Part shown: positions 8,801-15,287 of the stretch, one piece after another | Layout of the letters: each line of letters starts with the position of its first letter | Numbering within the stretch: the stretch's first letter is position 1 | NCBI GenBank assembly: GCA_039199225.1 | Contig: JBCCSZ010000080.1 | Coordinates: forward strand, 1-26,421 | DNA from: JBCCSZ01 sp039199225 | GTDB lineage: Bacteria > Bacteroidota > Bacteroidia > Chitinophagales > Saprospiraceae | Reading direction: 5' to 3' | Length of the DNA: 26,421 bases | Notes under the pieces: model-generated | Databases searched by the model: none | The model's input: only the letters and a program-made list of their open reading frames with translations | Told to the model about the DNA's origin: nothing | Position numbers and translations under genes: made by a program

Positions 8801-9875
8801 TCAGCTTTGGACAGATGCCAACTCCGGCGTTGGAGCTGCATCAGAAGGAGATGCAGAGCAATTTGATTTGCGTGCTGCTCCAGCGGTTGGTACAGAAGAT
8901 GCCGACGGTGATGGCTTGCCCGATCCTGATGGCTCTGGTTTGACAGGTATGGGTTGGTTCCCAGGTTATGCTGTAGATGTAGAAACTGGTGAGCGCTTGA
9001 ATATCTTCTTCGGTGAAAACTCTACATACAGTGTAGAAAATGCAGATCGGGTAGGTGGTGTCGAAGCGTATGATGAGGCACCTAAGAATGGTAAGTTGAT
9101 CGGAAACGATATGATGTGGAACCCATCTAGTCAGAACTTCCTCAACCCTCCAATCAATGGTTTGTACCAGGCATTCTTCGGTGGTCATCACTTCATCTAT
9201 GTAACCAATGAGCCATACGATGAATGTGAAGGCATCCGCGAATTGTTGGCCAACAACCGTAGTTCCAGTAAGATCAATGCATTGAGAGACATTACTTGGA
9301 CTGCCATTCCATTGTTGCAGCCAGATCAACGACTGCTTTCTTATGCAGATGGCTTGATTCCGACTGAAACAGTTATGGAGTTGAGAGTTGACAATCCATA
9401 CGAAGTAAAACTGGGTACAGGAGAAGCCAATGGTTATCCAACCTATGAATTCTCTTTCGACGGTGTAGAAGCACAGGCATTGACTACTGAATTTGAGATC
9501 AACGAGCAATTGGATCAAATCAACGTTGTGCCTAACCCATACTATGGTTTCTCCAACTACGAGACTTCTCAGTTTACAACAACTGTGAAGATTACCAACC
9601 TGCCGGCTGAGTGTACAGTGACCATCTTTACATTGGATGGTAAGTTCATTCGCCAGTACAAGCGTAACGAAGTAGGAGCAGACTTGTCCATACGAAACAA
9701 CAAAGGTTTCTTGACGGGTCAGGTTATTCCAGCCATTGAGTGGGACCTTAGAAACAACAAAGGAATTCCTGTTGCAAGTGGTACCTATTTGATCCACGTC
9801 GATGCACCGGGATTAGGTGAGCGCGTGATCAAGTGGTTCGGTATTGCTCGCCAGTTCGATCCATCAGGATTGTAA
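5862..9875 (+). CDS. Giant secreted protein A: cysteine-rich core, Fn3-like and T9SS-type C-terminal domain
   Basis: A 1337-residue exported protein with no assigned function. A signal peptide (about 1-23, ending LAEA) is followed by a lysine/arginine-rich stretch and the first conserved block RMDCAQ. The core (about 47-550) carries motifs shared with proteins B and C: NNVRARL, NWDRFF, RYKLINRAVASID, FFEELGMSSF, GPFRLDPGAVN and GPDAPDV, plus many cysteines. A calcium-loop-like acidic segment lies within the FFDRDGDD block, and a second is DADGDGLPDPDGSG (about 1012-1025). An Fn3-like domain spans about 575-680 (FEGYKIYQL to YYFLVIAYAHNEY). The end, from NVVPNPYYG (about 1221), is a FlgD/T9SS type A-like domain with TIFTLDGKFIR and VASGTYLI, then an extra QFDPSGL tail. 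It is probably co-transcribed with the receptor and likely reaches the cell surface through T9SS. Confidence 0.88.
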   Translation: MRFFKYILCLLVFTIGAMPLAEAHVNPEKENKRKAAAKKARKANLRMDCAQSTAQIDMDINNVRARLLAGGDIWWDGDDGRYIVPKVDPASGLPEVSSLFAGAVWLGGVDDANNLKVAAQTYGTASGQSDFWPGPLTPDAGTVDAETCINWDRFFTVSGANIDIHLANYELFSSQGLEYDPDLIPADIKNWPGRGNEFFADAFDFDLPNTSQGLGAFFDRDGDDIYEPQDGDYPVIEVAGCDDPQYPDIMYFNIYNDAGGIHTESNGAEIRMEVQVQSFAYATNDEVNNMTFQRYKLINRAVASIDSMFFAMWVDPDLGCYTDDYVGCDTSRSLAFVYNEDAQDGTSGCTCDQGVNTYCNEIPLIGVDYFRGPRNEFFEELGMSSFTYYNNGAVGNNPPGTTDPDNAVEYYRYLSGSWRDGTPFTFGGSGYDVAGTNTIKYAFTEAPDQIGGWSMCEENLPFGDRRTIQATGPFRLDPGAVNELIVGAVWVPFADYPCPDISDLLAADELAQGLFDNCFDILDGPDAPDVDWLELDRELVAVLTNDTVTTFNNRFEEYEEVDPLAPKTLTEDARKYKFEGYKIYQLNGPNVGTGDIADPDKARIVQVVDIKNGIREIYNWNAVSNPSRDPNAPRDIWVPEIQTENATDEGIAHTFQITEDQFAPSDRRLINHRKYYFLVIAYAHNEYEEFSQDNGVLSGQRRPYLVGRRNIKVYTVTPRPIVDVKLNAQYGDGTIITRVDGEGAGGRFIGVTKENREAMLVDGFDGRVEYRPGQAPIEVKIFNPLGVQNGNYRLTFIDEDLANDQLDSEVRWELTNTDNNEVIVSEKTIDRLNEEILPEYGFSISIEQSGDAGDLSESNGAIGASLNYEDESLQWLSFLPDGAGAGFNGFTNFVRTDFGEADFDLDPRQALTNVAGRTFVPFYLTNYVVADAPILTPAWLDNNGRNVRRRADLEDLNNVDVVFTSDKTKWSRCVVVESASQLWTDANSGVGAASEGDAEQFDLRAAPAVGTEDADGDGLPDPDGSGLTGMGWFPGYAVDVETGERLNIFFGENSTYSVENADRVGGVEAYDEAPKNGKLIGNDMMWNPSSQNFLNPPINGLYQAFFGGHHFIYVTNEPYDECEGIRELLANNRSSSKINALRDITWTAIPLLQPDQRLLSYADGLIPTETVMELRVDNPYEVKLGTGEANGYPTYEFSFDGVEAQALTTEFEINEQLDQINVVPNPYYGFSNYETSQFTTTVKITNLPAECTVTIFTLDGKFIRQYKRNEVGADLSIRNNKGFLTGQVIPAIEWDLRNNKGIPVASGTYLIHVDAPGLGERVIKWFGIARQFDPSGL

Positions 9876-9887
9876 TCAAATAAATCT

Positions 9888-9936
9888 TTCCGGAAGCATT
9901 TCAATGAAATGTGGAAATGCTTCCGGAATCTTTTTT
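9888..9936 (+). terminator. Strong intrinsic terminator after protein A
   Basis: A perfect 15-bp stem (9888-9902 with 9914-9928), an 11-base loop and a following run of six T. It begins 12 bp after the stop codon of protein A and ends 29 bp before the ATG of the PorV-like gene, so it separates, or at least attenuates, transcription between them. Confidence 0.88.
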
Positions 9937-9965
9937 AAGTTGATGCTTTGTATAAAAAAAAGATT

Positions 9966-11024
9966 ATGAATAAAGTTATTTACTTTTTTGTCATATGCTT
10001 CTGTTTCGGTGCGGCAACGAGTGTGTTTGCTGGTAACCCGGATCGACAAGGGGAGTCCGGAGCTGCTCAGTTGTTGCTCAATCCTTGGGCCAGAAGCGCC
10101 GGCTTGCATTCTATGAATACAGCCAACATCAGGGGCGTCGAGGCGATGCGGGTTAACGTTGCCGGTTTGTCTCGAATTACCAAAACAGAATTTGTATTGG
10201 CGCACACTCGCTATTTAGAAGGAACAGATATTGGAATCAATGCTTTCGGCTTTGGTCAGAAGGTGGGTTCCAACGGAACAATCGGTGTGAGTTTGATGGC
10301 TTTGGATTTGGGGGACATTGATGTAACGACTACGGAACAGCCAGGCGGAACTGGAGCGACTTTCTCTCCACGCCTGATCAACATGGGCTTTTCCTACGCT
10401 CATATGTTTGAGAATAAGGTTTCTGTAGGTATTACCTTCAGAGGTGTTTCTGAATCAACGGCGGATGTTTCTGCCTTCGGTATGGCCTTGGATGCAGGTG
10501 TACAATACGTCACCGGTCCAGAAGATAACTTCAAGTTTGGAATTGCGTTGCGCAACGTCGGTACGCCAATGACCTTCCGCGGTCAGGGATTGTCCGAGCA
10601 GCGTCCAAATCCACAAAACGATCAATTGAGCTACGACCTTTCTTACTTTCAGCGTTCTCAAAGATTTGAATTGCCTTCAATGTTGAACATTGGTTTGTCT
10701 TATGACTTCATTGTTCAGTCACGTCACCGCATCACCGTATTGGGTAATTTCACCTCCAACTCTTTCTCTCAGGATCAAGTGGGTGGTGGAATCGAATATG
10801 CGTTCAACGACATGTTCTTCCTGCGTGGTGCCTACAAGTATGAATTCGGTTCGAATGAGAATAATGGAGAAATGGCTCCAGTTGAAACAGGTCCTAGTGC
10901 CGGTGTTTCTTTGGAAGTGCCAATGAAAAAAGGAAGTGATAACCGCTTCGGTATTGATTACGCCTATCGCGTAACACAGCCTTGGGGTGGTACACACAAC
11001 CTTTCTGTTCGCATCACTTTGTAA
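9966..11024 (+). CDS. PorV/PorQ-family outer-membrane protein
   Basis: A 352-residue protein with a signal peptide (MNKVIYFF to SVFAG, about 1-21) and a beta-barrel-like remainder of alternating strands. The region GAAQLLLNPWARSAGLHSM followed by NVAGLSRI and FVLAHTRYLEG matches the opening of the PorV/PorQ family; the usual WNPAGL is VNVAGL here. It ends in alternating residues (WGGTHNLSVRITL). Known PorV binds cargo C-terminal domains at the SprA translocon and passes them to the attachment complex. The frame could extend to a TTG at 9948, but ATG 9966 places the signal peptide at the N-terminus and leaves room after the terminator. Its position between two cargo-like genes suggests it serves proteins A-C. 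PorV-type or PorQ-type cannot be decided by eye. Confidence 0.85.
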   Translation: MNKVIYFFVICFCFGAATSVFAGNPDRQGESGAAQLLLNPWARSAGLHSMNTANIRGVEAMRVNVAGLSRITKTEFVLAHTRYLEGTDIGINAFGFGQKVGSNGTIGVSLMALDLGDIDVTTTEQPGGTGATFSPRLINMGFSYAHMFENKVSVGITFRGVSESTADVSAFGMALDAGVQYVTGPEDNFKFGIALRNVGTPMTFRGQGLSEQRPNPQNDQLSYDLSYFQRSQRFELPSMLNIGLSYDFIVQSRHRITVLGNFTSNSFSQDQVGGGIEYAFNDMFFLRGAYKYEFGSNENNGEMAPVETGPSAGVSLEVPMKKGSDNRFGIDYAYRVTQPWGGTHNLSVRITL

Positions 11025-11063
11025 GCTAATCTACCAGCTCGTTTTTTAAAAGGAACGAGACTT

Positions 11064-11105
11064 CAAAGGGTGTTCTTCTGTAAAAGGAGGACACCCTTTG
11101 TCTTT
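11064..11105 (+). terminator. Intrinsic terminator after the PorV-like gene
   Basis: Arms 11064-11073 and 11091-11100 pair perfectly over 10 bp, and pairing continues inward with wobbles to about 16 bp, leaving the small loop GTAAA. The stem is followed by TCTTTT. A weaker hairpin (CTCGTT with AACGAG, 11038-11059) lies just upstream. Together they separate the PorV-like gene from protein B. Confidence 0.85.
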
Positions 11106-11239
11106 TAGAAATTCACAAGAAAATAGGTATTCAAAACTGCAAAAATAGAAAACTGACTTATGTGAAAAGACGGATTACGGCGATGGGGGTTATATCCTAA
11201 ATTGAACGTGTTCATTCATTTTGTTAAGCCTGAAAACAC

Positions 11240-14200
11240 ATGAATATGCGTTCTTTTATCTATACCTTATTACTGCCCGTTTTATTAATCTGTGTTTCGC
11301 TTAATAATGTTCATGCCCACGTAGGTCCTGGAAAAAATAACAAGGCTGCAAAGGCTAAGAAAAAAAGAGCTTCTCTCCGTACCGATTGCGCCCAGGCAAC
11401 GGCCCAGGTAGATCAAGCCATAAACAACGTCAGAGCCCGTCTGCTGACCGGAGGCGATACTTGGTGGGATGGTGACTCCAATGGCCGCTACGTAGTACCA
11501 AAAGTGGACCCGTCCTCTGGTCAGGAAGAGCGCTCCTCCATCTTCGCAGGAGCAGTTTGGATTGGAGGCGTAGACGATGCAGGTGTTCTTAAAATCGCTG
11601 CTCAAACTTATGGATCAAGTCAAGGCCAAACAGATTTCTGGCCAGGACCCCTGACCGACGAAGGATTCGTAGATGCCAATACCTGCGTAGACTGGGATCG
11701 TTTTTTTAAGGTACTCGGTACAGAAATCGATCAACATCTAGCGAATTATGAGTTGTTTAAAAGTCAGGGAATTGATTACGATCCTGACTTAATCCCAGAT
11801 GGCGTAAAATATTGGCCAGGGAGAGGTAATGTTTACTTTGCCGAAAAATATGGCTTTGATTTACCAGACAACGTTCAGGGTTTGGGTGCTTTCTTTGAAG
11901 TGGAAGCCAATGATGTTTATGAACCTGAAAAGGGAGAATTTCCCATCATCGAAATTGCCGGTTGTGATGATTACGTTTATCCAGACGAAATGTACTACTG
12001 GATTTACAACGATGCCGGAGGAATTCATACCGAGTCGGAAGGCCAGGAAATTCGTATGGAAATTCAAGTGCAAGCATTTGCCTATGCTACCAATGATGAA
12101 ATCAACAACATGACTTTCCAGCGCTACAAGCTCATCAACCGGGCGGTGGCATCTATTGACAGTACGTTCTTTGCCATGTGGGTCGATCCCGACCTTGGTT
12201 GCTATACGGACGACTACATTGGTTGCGACAGTTCCCGTAGTTTTGCTTACATCTACAATGAGGATGTGCAAGATGGTCAATCTGGTTGTGACTGCCCCCA
12301 AAACGTTCCCACCTATTGTACAGAAATTCCTGCCTTGGGAATCGATTACTTCAGAGGACCGCGCGATGAATTCTTCGAAGAGTTGGGGATGTCCTCTTTT
12401 ATGTATTACAACAATCCCGTAATATCTGGTTTGCCCGGCACCACCGATCCACAAACTGCTGTGGAGTTTTACAGATACCTTACCGGACACTGGAGAGATG
12501 GAACACCCCTGACAAAAGGTGGCAGTGGCTACGATGTGGCCAGCACGGACTATACGCGCTATGCATTCACTGGTGAGCCTGATGATGTAAATGCTTGGTC
12601 GATGTGTTCGGAAGGACTTCAGTTTGGTGATCGCCGAACCCTACAAGCCACCGGCCCATTTCGGTTGGACCCTGGTGCTGTTAACGAATTGATCATAGGA
12701 GCTGTTTGGGTACCCGAGTTGGAATACCCATGTCCTGATATCAGTAGCCTGCTGGCAGCCGATGACTTGGCACAATCCCTCTTTGACAATTGCTTTGAGT
12801 TGCTGGATGGTCCAGATGCACCAGATGTAGATTGGGTGGAATTGGATCGGGAGTTGATCGCCATACTGACCAATGACATTACAACCGTGGCCAACAATAC
12901 CAACGAAGAATACCAGGAGGTCGACATCTTTGCCCCAGAGGATGTGCCGGACGAAGATAAAACGTATGTCTTTGAAGGCTACCGCATTTTTCAGCTCCGG
13001 GGTCCAGGTGTTGGTTCTGGGGATTTGGATAATCCAGACCTGGCGCGCATTGTCGAAACAGTAGATATTAAAAATGGGGTTCGTCAAATATTCAATTGGA
13101 AGGGTATTCCCAACCCCAATACAGACCCTTTCGCTCCCGATTTGATCTGGCAGCCCACCGTCAAAACAGAAAATGCTCAGGATGAGGGCATCCGGCATTC
13201 ATTCAGGATCAAGGAAGACCAATTTGCACCAACAGATCGCCGACTGATCAATCACCGCAAATATTATTACATGGTTATCGCCTATGCGCACAACGAATAC
13301 GAGCGCTTTTTACAAATTGGGGATAATATAACCGGGCAACGAACACCTTACTTATCTGGACGCCGTAACATTCAATTGTACACCGTTATGCCTCGACCAA
13401 TTACGGATGTCAAGTTGAATGCCGCCTATGGGGATTTAGCGCGTATTACCCGACTGGACGGAGAGGGTGCCGGAGGCAACTATCTGAGCATTGAAAAGGA
13501 GACTCGGGAGAGCATGCTGGACCCACAGTTTGACGAGCGCATTCCATATCGGAGTGGACTGGGACCAATAGAAGTAAAGGTGATTAGCCCACTCAGTATT
13601 CGCGATGGAAACTTCCGATTGGACTTCTTTGATGAAAATACGGATAATGATATTTTGGATGCAGAGGTGGAGTGGACCTTGACAAACCTGGACGATAATA
13701 CAGTCATTGCTGCAGATCGGACAATCGATCGACTCAACGAGCAGATTATCCCAGAGTATGGTTTTTCCATATCCATAGAACAAGGTCAATTACCCGGCTT
13801 GGGAACACCTGACAATGGAGCCATCGGTGCTGGCTTGTCATTCGAAAATCCGGATTTGAATTGGCTGACTTTTATCAGTGATGGAGAAGGGGCTGCTTTC
13901 CGTGGCGTGTTCAACTTCGTCCGAACGGGCCTGAGTGAAAAAGATCAGGAGAAGGATCCCCGCCAGTCATTGACAAATCTTGCGGATGGCAACATCGTTC
14001 CTTTTGCTTTGACATGTTATGAAGACAGTGAGGATGAACCGATTATTTCTCCTGCCTGGATGAACAACAATGGCAAAAATTTGCAGAAAAGACTGGAGAT
14101 AACCCAGTTAAACAACGTTGATATTGTCTTTACACCAGATAAGACGAAATGGAGTCGCTGCGTTGTCGTGGAGACGGCCTCAGATTTGTTGAGGAATTCG

Positions 14201-15265
14201 ACGAGCTCGTTGGAAACAGAAGGCGACACAGAGCAGTTTGATTTACGGGCTGCACCTTCTGTCAGTAAAGAAGATTTGGATGGAGATGGTTTACCTGATC
14301 CGGATAATGAAGTGGATGAACAGGGCAATCCGTTGATTGGGATGGGCTGGTTCCCAGGCTATGCCGTCGATGTGGAAACAGGGGAGCGCTTGAATATCTT
14401 CTTTGGTGAAAATACGCTCTACAGCGAGGAAAGCGAGGAGTATTTTGGGCCGGGAGTGTATGATCAGCCTGCCATTTCTGGTAAGCGTTTGGGCAATGAT
14501 ATGATGTGGAATCCTTCCAATCAAGTCTTCCTGGCCAGCAATCGAAGGGTATTGCCGCAATTTGTGGCTGGAGGTCAGCACTTCATTTATGTAACCAACG
14601 AAACCTACGATGGGTGTGAAGAAATGCGGAAGCTGTTGGCAGATGGCAAAACCATTAAAAAAATCAATGCGCTAAAAAACATCACCTGGACAGGTATTCC
14701 CGCTCTGGCAAGTGATCAGCAGTTACTTTCCTACGCAGATGGTTTGATTCCAACGGAGGCTGTCTACGAAGTCAGAGTGGATCGTCCTTTTGAAGTGAAA
14801 GCAGGGACCAACGTCAACAAGGGCTATCCTTCCTACGAGTTTACTTTCGAGGGCGTTGCGCCGGAAGCGATGACGACAAAGATGGAAGTCAACGAACAGC
14901 TGGATGCGATCAGTGTCGTACCGAATCCATATTATGGTTACTCCACTTATGAAACTTCTCAGTTTACCAAACGGGTTAAAATTACCAATCTGCCTGCAAA
15001 ATGTACCGTAACTATTTTTACCTTAGATGGAAAATTTATCCGAGAGTATAGACGCAACCTAGAAGGAGCAGATCTGTCCGATCGCAACAAAAAAGGTTTC
15101 TTGGTCGGCCAAATTGAACCAGACATCGAATGGGATCTCAACAATCACAAAGGAGTTCCCGTTGCAAGTGGTGTCTACCTGATTTATGTAGATGCCCCAG
15201 GATTGGGTGAACGAGTGCTAAAGTGGTTTGGCATCGGGCGACAGTTTGACCCGTCCAACTTGTAG
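11240..15265 (+). CDS. Giant secreted protein B: full-length paralogue of protein A
   Basis: A 1341-residue protein collinear with protein A from end to end. A signal peptide ends near NNVHA, followed by a Lys-rich stretch and RTDCAQ. Shared blocks include GRYVVPKVDPSSG, MWVDPDLGCYTDDY, EFFEELGMSSF and GPFRLDPGAVNELI, with matching cysteines. An Fn3-like domain spans about 575-680, and an acidic calcium-loop-like segment DLDGDGLPDPDNE lies near 1012. The C-terminal sorting-type domain starts at VVPNPYYGYS (about 1225) and ends with QFDPSNL. Two starts are possible: ATG 11240 or ATG 11246, which aligns with the MRFF start of A. The gene follows two terminators, so it should have its own promoter, though I see only a one-mismatch -7 element (TCATTTTG, 11216-11223). 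Codon choice is more mixed than in A, consistent with lower expression. Function is not known. Confidence 0.88.
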   Translation: MNMRSFIYTLLLPVLLICVSLNNVHAHVGPGKNNKAAKAKKKRASLRTDCAQATAQVDQAINNVRARLLTGGDTWWDGDSNGRYVVPKVDPSSGQEERSSIFAGAVWIGGVDDAGVLKIAAQTYGSSQGQTDFWPGPLTDEGFVDANTCVDWDRFFKVLGTEIDQHLANYELFKSQGIDYDPDLIPDGVKYWPGRGNVYFAEKYGFDLPDNVQGLGAFFEVEANDVYEPEKGEFPIIEIAGCDDYVYPDEMYYWIYNDAGGIHTESEGQEIRMEIQVQAFAYATNDEINNMTFQRYKLINRAVASIDSTFFAMWVDPDLGCYTDDYIGCDSSRSFAYIYNEDVQDGQSGCDCPQNVPTYCTEIPALGIDYFRGPRDEFFEELGMSSFMYYNNPVISGLPGTTDPQTAVEFYRYLTGHWRDGTPLTKGGSGYDVASTDYTRYAFTGEPDDVNAWSMCSEGLQFGDRRTLQATGPFRLDPGAVNELIIGAVWVPELEYPCPDISSLLAADDLAQSLFDNCFELLDGPDAPDVDWVELDRELIAILTNDITTVANNTNEEYQEVDIFAPEDVPDEDKTYVFEGYRIFQLRGPGVGSGDLDNPDLARIVETVDIKNGVRQIFNWKGIPNPNTDPFAPDLIWQPTVKTENAQDEGIRHSFRIKEDQFAPTDRRLINHRKYYYMVIAYAHNEYERFLQIGDNITGQRTPYLSGRRNIQLYTVMPRPITDVKLNAAYGDLARITRLDGEGAGGNYLSIEKETRESMLDPQFDERIPYRSGLGPIEVKVISPLSIRDGNFRLDFFDENTDNDILDAEVEWTLTNLDDNTVIAADRTIDRLNEQIIPEYGFSISIEQGQLPGLGTPDNGAIGAGLSFENPDLNWLTFISDGEGAAFRGVFNFVRTGLSEKDQEKDPRQSLTNLADGNIVPFALTCYEDSEDEPIISPAWMNNNGKNLQKRLEITQLNNVDIVFTPDKTKWSRCVVVETASDLLRNSTSSLETEGDTEQFDLRAAPSVSKEDLDGDGLPDPDNEVDEQGNPLIGMGWFPGYAVDVETGERLNIFFGENTLYSEESEEYFGPGVYDQPAISGKRLGNDMMWNPSNQVFLASNRRVLPQFVAGGQHFIYVTNETYDGCEEMRKLLADGKTIKKINALKNITWTGIPALASDQQLLSYADGLIPTEAVYEVRVDRPFEVKAGTNVNKGYPSYEFTFEGVAPEAMTTKMEVNEQLDAISVVPNPYYGYSTYETSQFTKRVKITNLPAKCTVTIFTLDGKFIREYRRNLEGADLSDRNKKGFLVGQIEPDIEWDLNNHKGVPVASGVYLIYVDAPGLGERVLKWFGIGRQFDPSNL

Positions 15266-15287
15266 CTGCAAATACAAATGAAAGCAT

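Noticed and set aside
8841..9797. 318-codon open frame on the minus strand near the end of protein A
   Set aside because: It is antisense to the conserved C-terminal domain of A. Its existence follows from the TTG/AAC-biased codon use on the plus strand, which leaves few stops on the opposite strand.
9948..9965. TTG at 9948 as the start of the PorV-like gene
   Set aside because: It would add MYKKKI before a complete signal peptide and starts only 12 bases after the terminator T-run; ATG 9966 is a better start.
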